This document shows, piece after piece, positions 45,901 through 53,800 of a stretch of DNA of 64,000 nucleotides. The notes below the pieces were generated by a model. The model made no database searches. It was not told the origin of the DNA and worked only from the letters and a program-made list of their open reading frames with translations. Numbering within the stretch: position 1 is the stretch's first letter; every line of letters begins with the position of its first letter. The DNA is from Cuneatibacter caecimuris (GTDB lineage Bacteria > Bacillota > Clostridia > Lachnospirales > Lachnospiraceae), in the NCBI RefSeq assembly GCF_004216775.1, contig NZ_SGXF01000004.1:248001-312000 (forward strand), read 5' to 3'. Both the position numbers and the translations under genes were made by a program.

Positions 45901-46150
45901 GAATGAAGCAAAAGCAGCTATGGAATCTAAGGATCAGGCCAGGATTAATAAAGCAGCAAAAGCGTTGAATGATGCGATTGATGCACTGGTTCCTGCTTCA
46001 GCAGAGAGCAGCGTGCCGACTCCGGATACAGGAGATACCACCAACTTTAAGTGGCCGTTAGTCGTGATGATTATCGCCCTTATCGTAGTGGCTGGTTCTG
46101 TGGTGGCAATGCAGATTGTCAGCAGAAAGAGAAAGAAAGATAAAAAATAA
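39908..46150 (+). CDS. Giant surface GH59 galactocerebrosidase-like protein
   Basis: This 2080-residue secreted, wall-anchored protein has a signal peptide (about 1-37, ending SLDSTAWA) and a LamG domain (about 135-300). A GH59 catalytic barrel spans about 390-880. It aligns by eye with human galactocerebrosidase, for example LLLDYKSENPEQYWAMMNYLF, DVIGFHYRTNA and SARDPWSGYIHYDPALYM. The nucleophile is E652 (VWYSEACATF) and the acid/base candidate is E558 (DKNETSN). The GALC-like lectin domain (about 905-1100), FIVAR helices (about 1232-1302, 1963-2035), a second LamG (about 1311-1504), an Ig-like domain, a Thr/Glu-rich spacer and sorting signal TPDTGD (2036) with a membrane segment follow. 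It would release galactose from beta-galactosides or galactolipids outside the cell. Substrate is inferred. Confidence 0.85.
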   Translation: MRRRKKGKRFLCAALTATMVLTCFAPSLDSTAWAQEETVSGAVETEEQTTVGDTGTIPSAEETVQGETGTESSAAQKTEDETETSGPAETQKTDGAGLYAADSNLPGNVTGPLEDQDGLAYAEGAVTSKVTNCGTVFELNTQWNNQNKHHASIKDAQNLFGRKEFTLLADVEMHSPSGDPGTTDQRAAFTIGTNANSLRVPTWSGNLGYGGNKSGISTNNVALNGGIVKDGWNALALVYQETGDGNGAVTVYLNGKKAAEVADVGFSLSTMSGITAMVGRSFSTSYMQEGRYDNIVVVDQALDEQTAVAETQKRKTAKDNLVDTVKLEEVLEEAKAYLSSGPVLDTTELEAMVAEAEAILNGSAADVDQNRIDELANKMTGELSRLKPIDIIIKGEDVEAAAQNVNGLTYKGWGMLNGNSTSNLLLDYKSENPEQYWAMMNYLFGGENPLFSHIKMEMGNDGNNSTGAEACTMRFEDEEADASRSPGFVMVADAKKINPDVKVSILYWEMPNWVKNKWNNNTDNQGYEALYKWFRETIFDAYEKYGYVVDFVNPDKNETSNPNAAFIKWYKNRVATETEFPAYMDESAREAYHNIRIIASDENKSLNIVPKMRSDEDLYNAVDIIGFHYRTNATDDYVKMADVDDKEVWYSEACATFGYSELQENKTSAYGYKSIGGYQGPLAMIDGYLNSFAASRRTHYIFQPAIGSFYEGIQYGHKELVSARDPWSGYIHYDPALYMIAHFSAFAKTGWENSDNTAGIWRGIPQSSFGSFGGSDNEHQTAGINGNASYMTLAAPDGTDFSTVFINNTQNAKTFRITSEGLKVAGDAKLRVWETATDSYMADKGLVSGTDGVWYVSVPAYSVVTATTLTDTKPLRVPEEGIHNEDRDVLDTDSTGRKNNVTTDEYLYADNFDYAEEPDVDVYNAKTGSSKKTDYLESRGNEPRYLLDSHGAWIVENGELVQKLSAGINQWNGGDPMTMLGDFRWMNYAASVDVTKLTGYATLVIRSQGGMGTNDDGYALTVKPDGSWNLKRYSTVVAQGNVTAADSYHLTMEGRGSAILAYINDELVVQYVDSQPMLAGRIKLASGWTETHFDNLEVKTLKGYIPYATSMIDGQDDSVVYEGSWSIDNPGSGSADNWYRTISKNTAAGASFTFPVNGTGFALIGPNSAGAELDIYVDGVLKDTAAIQAAGRRYEVYTMTGLSNAKHEVKVVVKSGTLSLDALYSYADRIGGVTDKASLQEVYNKYKDTQQGNYTEATWNAFDAARTEALNALEDENATQERVDIARVTLISTYENLLEPNTEDPQEEPVFAANSANAYKGLILYGNSAGTIKNGGRLTLDGSTGTYAAIDPKALSFDGRDTFTVSFHVNSQMSSGNFFTFAVGKNDQQYLFERVRGKDAYVAITKESYGKEEKISATADQTYVDRWTTMTLVVEPDKMTLYENGKAIGTVEKTVQVLDFGKNVQAYLGRSFYSGDGYFKGSFDEIEVFNRALNAEEVGTRYTPGEDEAVKVISPAACKAVAVGKTPALPETVTVETYGGEQVEADVKWNLEAADFSKAFETVIVQGDVVGTYLSVSAQVEVVPESTVYFIDTVEASPKADATTEPFAAVKALLGDQLLNGVSDQFKTDENTWGLVDRDAGTKGYSGTADKAATGIYGKNNEVGETLSYDFTLPAGTYTLVSAHREWWSMNRPMAATLTVGDQVTNAGNISINSGNVNATNVFRFTLEAEETVRYTVTSTGDQAPVISWLAVVKASGTPMIAQTVEELTEVPEKLQDKYASLDEMKEAMLAEAGKALDGDVTGYDLYNIRITVSRDGGLTWTEADKNDLPAGGVEITFKYPEGSSATEDYQFAVAGIWDGEVGVNVGSSLVYGNDGITMKVLSEGPVAVTYLKKEETPTETDPTETETDPTETETDPTETDPDETESSSDATDPDETESSSDATDATDPTETETETESSSDSEGTVDTEKLEEAIGRAEMLKAADYTAESYSKVEKALNEAKAAMESKDQARINKAAKALNDAIDALVPASAESSVPTPDTGDTTNFKWPLVVMIIALIVVAGSVVAMQIVSRKRKKDKK

Positions 46151-46181
46151 TTTTACAGGTACAAGAAAATAAGCTGAAAAA

Positions 46182-46210
46182 GGGCGCCGTTTTTAAGGGC
46201 GCCCTTTCTC
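46182..46210 (+). terminator. Terminator after the GH59 gene
   Basis: GGGCGCC/GGCGCCC perfect arms (46182-46188, 46198-46204) are followed by TTTCTC. Confidence 0.75.
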
Positions 46211-46332
46211 TGTGCAGCAACATTTTGTGCGCAAATAGACAAAAGCAAATTTCCGGCCAGTCAGAATCAAGCGAATCCGCTTACTTTTTTTAGAAATAAA
46301 ATGTACTTTATTCCTGAAACCACCGGTTCCTA

Positions 46333-46361
46333 TTGAATAATTCCCGGTTTGATTTTATAAT
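46333..46361 (+). promoter_or_regulatory. Promoter of the AEC transporter gene
   Basis: TTGAAT (46333-46338), 17-bp spacer, perfect TATAAT (46356-46361), with the gene 37 bp on. Confidence 0.7.
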
Positions 46362-46397
46362 AGGGTATACTAAGCTAGAAAACTGGAGGATCAGGGG

Positions 46398-47309
46398 ATG
46401 CTGGATGTGCTATTAAAGGCGCTGGCCTTTACGGCGGTGATTGCCATGGGTTATATATTAAAGAAGAAAGGGTTTTTCCAGCTGAAGGATTTTTATCTGA
46501 TCTCGAAAATTGTGGTGAAGATCACTCTGCCCTGTGCGATTATTTATAATTTCAGCAGTATTTCCATGGAACCTTCCCTTCTCATGCTGTGCGCCATAGG
46601 GTTTGGATGCAATGTGCTGATGGTGGGGCTGGGATATCTGATCAGCCTGCGGGGAAGCAGGGAAGAAAAGGCTTTTGCTGCGGTGAATTCCTCCGGTTAT
46701 AATATTGGGAATTTTACGCTTCCGTTTGTCCAGAGTTTTCTGGGGCCTGCGGGCTTTGCTGCCTGCAGCCTGTTTGACACTGGAAACGCGGTGATGTGCA
46801 CCGGGCTTACTTACAGCGTGGCGTCAGCGATTCAGGGCAAGAATGGGAAGGTTTCCGTAAAAAGTATGGTAAAAACCTTGTTTTCTTCCATGCCCTTTGA
46901 CGCATATCTGATTATGACGCTGCTGGTGCTTTTAAATTTAGAGCTGCCGTCAGTAGTGGTGACTTTTGCCCAAACGGTAGGAAACGCCAATCCTTTCCTG
47001 GCGCTTCTGATGATTGGGATTGGGTTTGAAATCAGGCTTGAAAAGAGTAAGCTGGCCCGCATGGCCCGTATTCTGGCGCTGCGCTATGGGACAGCCCTGG
47101 TGCTGTGCCTGTGTTTCTATTTTTTACTGCCTTTTGAGCTTCCTGTGCGCCAGGCCTTGGCTATTATCGCGTTCGGGCCTGTTTCCAGCGTGGCTACAGC
47201 TTATACAGGGGCGCTGGGCGGAGATGTGGAACTTTCCAGCGCGGTGAATTCATTCTCTATACTGATCAGCATTGTGTGCATTACGCTGCTGCTGGTGATC
47301 ATGCTGTAA
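46398..47309 (+). CDS. AEC family transporter
   Basis: This 303-residue integral membrane protein of the auxin-efflux-carrier/malate-permease family has about ten hydrophobic segments in two repeats. The conserved FTLPFVQSFLG/FDTGNAV block lies mid-protein and GPVSSVATAYT near the end. The substrate is probably an organic acid or similar small molecule; the sequence does not settle it. No terminator separates it from the following lipoprotein gene (22 bp), so they may share a transcript. Confidence 0.85.
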   Translation: MLDVLLKALAFTAVIAMGYILKKKGFFQLKDFYLISKIVVKITLPCAIIYNFSSISMEPSLLMLCAIGFGCNVLMVGLGYLISLRGSREEKAFAAVNSSGYNIGNFTLPFVQSFLGPAGFAACSLFDTGNAVMCTGLTYSVASAIQGKNGKVSVKSMVKTLFSSMPFDAYLIMTLLVLLNLELPSVVVTFAQTVGNANPFLALLMIGIGFEIRLEKSKLARMARILALRYGTALVLCLCFYFLLPFELPVRQALAIIAFGPVSSVATAYTGALGGDVELSSAVNSFSILISIVCITLLLVIML

Positions 47310-47331
47310 TTATCTTTGAGAGGCAGGAAAA

Positions 47332-48600
47332 ATGGACAAAAAAGGATGGAGTCTGCTGCTGGCAGCCTGCCTGCTGCTGGCTGGCTGCGGAAAAAATGCG
47401 GATACAGGCTCAGAGACGCTGGGGCGGCAGGCAGAGATAACGGTTGCGATTTGGGCGGATGAGATGGATGAAGTCAGCGAGCTGACAGCAGGCTTTTCCA
47501 GAAAGTATCCCGGGCTGTCCGCCAGGATGGTGGTTTTCAGTTCTGACACTTATATGGAGGATGTATACAGGTACCTGGAAGAAGGAGGAACCCTGGATGT
47601 AATTCCATGTAAGAATAATGCGGAGTTCACCGCCTGCATCACAGAGGCCGGGCTGCTGGATCTGACTGACCTGATCAGGAGGGATGAGGTGGATGTTTCT
47701 GCCTATGGCCCCCTGTATGATGATATGAAATATCAGGGGCTTACCTATGGCCTGCCTTATAAAAAAACTGCAAATGTGCTGTACTATAACTGCGATTTAT
47801 TTGATGAAGCGGGCGTAGGCTATCCCGGAAACAACATGACTTGGGAAGAATTCCGCTGGCTGGCTTACCGCATGACGGACGCCAGGAAGCGGCAGTATGG
47901 AGCTTATCTTCATACATGGCCTCAGTGCTGGTATGGGCTGGGCCTTCAGGAAGGGGCCACGATAATTGACGTGGATTTGTCCCCGTTTGCGGAAGGTTTG
48001 CGCTACCGGCAGCAGCTGGAGGCGGACGGCAGCATACGTACTTATCGGGAGAGCCTTGAACTGGGATCAAACTACAGGACGGATTTTGTGAATGAGTCGG
48101 CGGCGATGTGTGTCATCGGGGATTATATGATTTCACAGCTCCGGGATATGGAAAAGGTAGGGCAGTTATCTTTTAGGTGGGATGTGGCTGCAATTCCTCA
48201 TCCTGAGGGAAGCGAGGCTAACGTGACCTGGGGAACAGCCAATACTGTGGGAATCTGGAGCGGATGCAATGAGACGGAAGCCGCATGGAAATTTGTAAAG
48301 TACATGGCTGGCAAGGAGGGGGCGGCGGTATACGCATCAGGCGGAAGCCTGCCGGCATATTTTGACAGCGACATTGAACAAATCTATCTGGGCGACGGGA
48401 GGCTGAACCCAAAGAATATCGGGATTTTGCTGGAATCTAAAATGTATTTTGAAAATCCCACAATAGAAGGAGCGGATGAGATCAAAAATAGAATTTATGC
48501 AGAGGAAGGCGCCAGAACACTAATAGAGGGGCGCTCCGTAGAGGAGACTTTTGAGGTGATCGCCATGAGGATCAGAAGGGTGGTGGAAGGCAGTGAGTGA
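47332..48600 (+). CDS. Orphan extracellular solute-binding lipoprotein
   Basis: This 422-residue family 1 solute-binding lipoprotein has lipobox LLAGC with Cys19. Motifs include VAIWADEMDEVSELTAGFSRKYP near the start and NMTWEEFRWLAYRM mid-protein. No permease genes are nearby; instead it overlaps a response regulator by 8 bp and a sensor kinase follows. It therefore may act as an extracellular sensory subunit of that kinase, or feed a transporter encoded elsewhere. Confidence 0.88.
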   Translation: MDKKGWSLLLAACLLLAGCGKNADTGSETLGRQAEITVAIWADEMDEVSELTAGFSRKYPGLSARMVVFSSDTYMEDVYRYLEEGGTLDVIPCKNNAEFTACITEAGLLDLTDLIRRDEVDVSAYGPLYDDMKYQGLTYGLPYKKTANVLYYNCDLFDEAGVGYPGNNMTWEEFRWLAYRMTDARKRQYGAYLHTWPQCWYGLGLQEGATIIDVDLSPFAEGLRYRQQLEADGSIRTYRESLELGSNYRTDFVNESAAMCVIGDYMISQLRDMEKVGQLSFRWDVAAIPHPEGSEANVTWGTANTVGIWSGCNETEAAWKFVKYMAGKEGAAVYASGGSLPAYFDSDIEQIYLGDGRLNPKNIGILLESKMYFENPTIEGADEIKNRIYAEEGARTLIEGRSVEETFEVIAMRIRRVVEGSE

Positions 48601-49276
48601 ACGGATTCGTGTAATGGCCGTGGACGATCTGGCAGTGCACAGGAGAAGGCTGGAAAGAATTGTGGAGGCGCAGGAAAGGCTGGAGCTGGTTGCTCAGGCT
48701 GCCAGCGGCAGGGAAGCAATAGAACAGGCAGTAAAACATCATCCTGAAATTATCCTGATGGATATTCAAATGGAAAACAATATGTCAGGGATTGAGGCGG
48801 CAAAGGAGATCAACCGGAGGCTGCCGGATATTAAGATTATCATGCTGACAGTACATAAAGACGACAATGTAATTTTTGCCGCGTTTCAGACCGGAATTGT
48901 AGATTATGTAATTAAAACAGAGCCGGATGATGTAATTGTGCAGGCTATTTTTTCGGCGTACGAGGATGCTTCTCCGATACGCCCGATGATTGCAAGAAAG
49001 ATCCGTAATGAGTTTCAGCGCATAAAAGAGCTGGAGAACAGCCTGCTGATGGTAATTAAGATCATATCGGATCTGACTCCAAGCGAACTCCAGGTTCTGC
49101 AGCTTCTGGGAGAAGGGAAAAGCCGGAGGCAGATCGCCCAGGCCAGATGTGTGGAACAGGACACGATTAAAAAACAGATTAACAGTATTTTGAGAAAGTT
49201 TGACAAGGGGAGCACAAAAGAGCTCGTCCTGATGCTGAAGAGGCTGAACCTGTTTGAGATGATCGACAAACTGTAA
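48593..49276 (+). CDS. NarL/LuxR-type response regulator
   Basis: This 227-residue regulator has a receiver domain with D57 (IILMDIQMENNMSG) and a C-terminal LuxR helix-turn-helix (about 160-220; LTPSELQVLQLLGEGKSRRQIAQ). The start is GTG at 48593 inside the end of the lipoprotein gene. It should be phosphorylated by the kinase 11 bp downstream. Likely targets are the surrounding surface-enzyme and lipoprotein genes, by inference. Confidence 0.9.
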   Translation: MSERIRVMAVDDLAVHRRRLERIVEAQERLELVAQAASGREAIEQAVKHHPEIILMDIQMENNMSGIEAAKEINRRLPDIKIIMLTVHKDDNVIFAAFQTGIVDYVIKTEPDDVIVQAIFSAYEDASPIRPMIARKIRNEFQRIKELENSLLMVIKIISDLTPSELQVLQLLGEGKSRRQIAQARCVEQDTIKKQINSILRKFDKGSTKELVLMLKRLNLFEMIDKL

Positions 49277-49287
49277 AGAGGAAATCT

Positions 49288-50790
49288 ATGGTTATTTATG
49301 CGTCTGTTTTTTTCTTAATTTTTACTTGCCTGGCGGTGATTAAAAACCGTTCCAGCAGGTCCGCGAGATTTCTCTGTGCCATGATGGTGAGCTGGTTCTG
49401 CGCATTTTTGTTTCTCGTTTTTTATCTCAGCAGGCAAAACGCGTATTGGAGCAGTGTAAACAAGATCTTTTATATTCCTCCGGGAGTGTGGAATTATTTG
49501 GTTCTGCGCATTGACATGCCGGAAAATCTGCTGATCCGGGGAATGAACCTCAGCGTGGCGCTGTTTTATTATTTTACCGTACGGTTTGCTCTGGCATTTA
49601 CAGGCCGGAACCGGGATAAAAAGAGAATTTATTTGCTGCTGCTGATTCCGGCGGTGCTGGAGATCCTGTATTTTGACCCTGCGGCGCAGCTGAAGCTGCA
49701 GGAGATATTCTGCGGATACAGCATGGCGTCCTGGAGCAACTATCAGATGCTCAACGAAGTCTGCAGCTGGATCTTCAGGGGGCAGCATGTGATTTACTGT
49801 CTGGCCGGCGCCTGGCTGCTGATCTATTATTATGTGAGATATCCCCAGGTACGTTTTTTGAAGATGTACACGCTGCTGAATATCAGCTGCGTAGTGCCGC
49901 TGGTGGTTCTTTTTATGGCGCTGTTCTTCTGGCTGCCCCAGAGCCTGGTACGTCTGACTATGAAGCCGGGGTTTTGGAATTACCTGATTCCCAGCCTGAA
50001 TGTGGGTATTCTTTCGAACAGCATGTTCTATGTCGTCTTTTTAGTGTTATATCTCTTGCTGATTGTCCTGGTACTGAAATTCCACACCATGGAACATTAT
50101 TATCAAAAAGACCAGATTAACATTGAGACTCGAATGAGTACGGCAACAATGGGAATTAATACGCTGACGCATGCGATGAAAAATCATATTCAGGGAATCC
50201 GTCAGGAGGTGGATTACCTTTCAGAGAAATACCCGCAGGAGCAGGAGATTCAGAGCAGCGCAGGGTTTATTCTGGATTCCTGCGGCATCTGCATGCAGAT
50301 GCTGGAGACAGCTAATCAGCAGCTGAAACATAAGGTTTTATCCATGAAGCTGCTTCCTGTGGACGCGGCGGTGGACAGCGTCCTGGATAAGTGGAATAAA
50401 AACAGCGGAAGGGTTCCTGTGGTCTACCAGCCGGAAGAGAAACCTGGTATGGCGTTTCTGGATGAGGAATCTATGGAAGAAGTCCTGGAAAATTTGCTGA
50501 AAAATGCAGAGGAAGCGCTGAGGGATACGGATGGGGGGCAGATCTGCATACGTTTAAAAAAGAACAAGGGCTGGGCAGTTATTGAGATTTCGGATAATGG
50601 CCCGGGAATTGCGGAAGAAGACAGGGAGAAGATTTTTATTCCGTTTTACAGCACAAAAGGAAGTTCTAATAACTGGGGAATTGGGCTGGCCTATTGCCAC
50701 CGGGTGATAAAGGCTCATGGCGGGCGCATTGCAGTGGACAGTAAAGTAGGGGAAGGAACTACGTTTTCTGTCAGTCTTCCTTTGATATGA
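49288..50790 (+). CDS. Sensor histidine kinase with multi-pass membrane domain
   Basis: This 500-residue kinase has seven or so membrane segments in residues 1-265. A dimerisation helix with phospho-acceptor H295 (LTHAMKNHIQG, an H-x-x-x-N motif) and an ATPase domain with NLLKNAEEAL, DNGPGI and GIGLAYC follow. There is no large extracellular loop, so a partner such as the preceding solute-binding lipoprotein may supply ligand sensing. It is the last gene of the three-gene signalling unit. Confidence 0.9.
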   Translation: MVIYASVFFLIFTCLAVIKNRSSRSARFLCAMMVSWFCAFLFLVFYLSRQNAYWSSVNKIFYIPPGVWNYLVLRIDMPENLLIRGMNLSVALFYYFTVRFALAFTGRNRDKKRIYLLLLIPAVLEILYFDPAAQLKLQEIFCGYSMASWSNYQMLNEVCSWIFRGQHVIYCLAGAWLLIYYYVRYPQVRFLKMYTLLNISCVVPLVVLFMALFFWLPQSLVRLTMKPGFWNYLIPSLNVGILSNSMFYVVFLVLYLLLIVLVLKFHTMEHYYQKDQINIETRMSTATMGINTLTHAMKNHIQGIRQEVDYLSEKYPQEQEIQSSAGFILDSCGICMQMLETANQQLKHKVLSMKLLPVDAAVDSVLDKWNKNSGRVPVVYQPEEKPGMAFLDEESMEEVLENLLKNAEEALRDTDGGQICIRLKKNKGWAVIEISDNGPGIAEEDREKIFIPFYSTKGSSNNWGIGLAYCHRVIKAHGGRIAVDSKVGEGTTFSVSLPLI

Positions 50791-50835
50791 AAGGGGGGAA
50801 TAAATCTTTCTACTTAGCGGGACAGATAGATTTGA

Positions 50836-50841
50836 TATAAT
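50836..50841 (+). promoter_or_regulatory. -10 element before the beta-helix surface gene
   Basis: Perfect TATAAT with poor -35 (around 50813). Shares ATTTGATATAAT with the GH59 gene promoter. A weak -35 suggests an activator, possibly the NarL-type regulator upstream. Confidence 0.4.
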
Positions 50842-50883
50842 GTTATAAACTGGGTTAATTATCAGGAAAAGGAGGATTCAAGA

Positions 50884-53800
50884 GTGAAAAGAGGAAAAAG
50901 CAGAAGAATGTTATCTGTTATTTTAGCTGTGATGCTGATTCTCAGCATGGCTTTCCAGTCTTTTGCCGCAGGGGCGGAGGACCAGGCGCGGGAAAGCGGG
51001 AGTTCTGCGGAGCAGGGCGCAGAGCAGCCGGAACAATCACAGTTTGAAACGGGGATGCCGGAGATATTGCCTGAATCAACTGCTCAAGCGGGGGCGCCGG
51101 AACCGGCTGCCATAGAGACGGGACTAAATGGGGTGCAGCAGAATCTTCCGGAAGTTTTGACGGATAACAGCGCCCAGATGGTCTTAACGCCTGTGGCAGA
51201 TGACTATGCTCAGGATAATAACGGAAGCAGGGACGCGTCTCAGCTCAGGCTGAAAAATTATCCCGCCGATCCCGGATTCCATAGAATTGTGTACATTAAA
51301 TATGATGTGTCAGAGGTGGCGGCAAAAACCGGTACAGATAACCCGGACGGAACGCTGCGGCTTTATATAAAGGGGATGAACAGCGATAAACAGACCTGGT
51401 TCAATGTGTATGCGGCGGACAGCAATGACTGGACTGAGGGCGGTACGATGAAGTGGGAGGATAAACCGGCAGGAAAGACCTTACTGGCGCAGAAGGTTGT
51501 GGCGGACGGCAGGACTTCCGTTCCCCAGTATATTGATATTCCGCTGAAAAACGTACTTGCTCATGCAGACGCGGGCGGATTGATCACCTTCCAGATCATC
51601 ATTGAGGAAAATCCTGAAGGAAACGGAGCGGGAGCTGGTTCCAATTCCGGAATGGACTTTTATTCCAAGGATTATGGTGACGGTTCCAAGGCGCCGGTAA
51701 TGATCTGGGAAAAGCAGCAGCCTTCAGCAGAATCTTATGTAGAGCTGAACCCCCAGGCGGACGATTATGCCCAGGACAACGACGGCGCGCGGGACGCGTC
51801 CCAGCTGAGGCTGAAAAACTATCCGGCTGATTCCGGATTCCACAGAATAATTTACATGAAATATGATGTGTCAGAAGTAGCGGCAAGAACCGGGCAGGAA
51901 AATCCGGACGGAACGCTGCGGCTTTATATAAAAGACATGAACAGCAATAAGCTGACCTGGTTCAATGTATACGCGGCGGACAGCAATGGCTGGACGGAAG
52001 GCGGTACGATGAAGTGGGCGGACAAACCGGCGGGCAAAACTCTGCTGGCGCGGAAGGTTGTGGTGGACGGTACTGCTGGTATCCCGGAATATGTGGATAT
52101 ACCGCTGAGCAATATCCTGTCCAATGCAGATGAAAACGGGCTGATTACATTCCAGCTGATTATTGAGGAAAACCCTGAAGGGGACGGAGCAGGGGCAGGT
52201 TCCAACTCAGGAATGGATTTTTATTCCAAGGACTATGCCGACGGCTCGAAAGTGCCTGTTTTGTTCTGGGGAACCAAGGACGATCCCGAACCCGAACCCG
52301 GCCCGGACCCGGAAGAAGATAAAGATAAGTTTACGGCAGTGGCCGACGCTTTCATTAGAGGCAATGGAGACCATGACGGTACAGGCCCGGTGATGACCGT
52401 TAAAAAGGATTCCGAGGCGTACAGCCGCAATGGCCTGGTACGTTTTACAGTTCCGGATGATTTTGACATTACTCAATTTAACAATATTACGCTGGACTTC
52501 TTTATTGCCAGCACAAACGATTCACACAGCCGTACCGTGCTGGTTTATGCAGTGGATAATAACTGGAATGAGGCGGATGTGACCTGGGAAACAGCCCCTG
52601 TGCTGCTTCAGGAAACTCCTGTGGCAACGTTTGAGGTACTGAAAGCAGATGCCGGTACATATGTCCAGGCCGATGTGACAGAGTATGTGATGGGGGAAAT
52701 TGCAAAGGGAAACAGGACTTTTTCCTTTAAGCTGGCCGGGCAGGATGTGGACAGCAAGGGGGATTTCAATATTGCCACAAAAGAAGCGGATACCGGGCAT
52801 CCAAAGATTGCGTTCCATACTTTGACCGTTAAAGAGGTGGAGAACCCTGTCGTTGACGTGGTGCTTGGAAAAACTCCCGAATTGCCTGCAACGGTAGACG
52901 TGCTTCTGTATTCCGGCGAAACAGTGAAGTCTCCTGTGGTGTGGGACAGCTATCAGCCGGAACTTCTGGATGAGCTTGGAAGCTTTACGGTAAAAGGCAG
53001 TGTTCCTGAATATGGAAAAGAGGCGGTACTGACAGTTAATGTGGTTCTGCCAGAAGGATATACGGGGATCAGCTATTATGTAGATCCAAATGGAAGTGAC
53101 AGCGCGGAGGGGACCTCTCCGGAAACAGCCTGGAAGAGCCTGGATAAAGTGAACGCCACCAGATTTTTGCCCGGAGATAAAATATTGCTGAAGGCCGGCG
53201 GCGTATGGAATGGACAGCTCTGGCCCAAGGGAAGCGGACAGGAGGGGATGCCTATCCTGATTGCCGGATACGGGACCGGCGCAAAGCCGGTGATAAACGG
53301 GAACGGGACCGGCGCGTCCTTTACGGAGGCAGATAACCGTGATGCTTCCATGCAGTATTTTACAGGCGCAGTTCAGCTGATGAATCAGTCCTACTGGGAG
53401 ATTGACGGACTGGAAGTAACAAATAATGATGAGATTTACTCCTCCAACCGTTCCGGCATTCTGGTTTATAATGACGGTTCCAAAGGGGATCAGACTCATA
53501 TCCAGATTAGAAACTGCTATGTGCATAACTGCTATCCCACCAGTGCTTCTGAATATTCCGGATCGCACAAGATGACCGGCGGCATCATTGTGTTGGGTTT
53601 TGCAAGAAACAATACTGGTGTCTATTCCGGCGGCAGGCTGCAGCTGGGAGCGATTTACACCACTAAACCGGCAATTCACGATGTACTGATAGAAAATAAC
53701 ACAGTGAAGGATGTTGCAAAGGAAGGTATCCGGAATAAATCCACAGGATTTACCTCCAGCGGTGGGGAGACATATCCCACTGTCAGCAATAATGTGGTAT

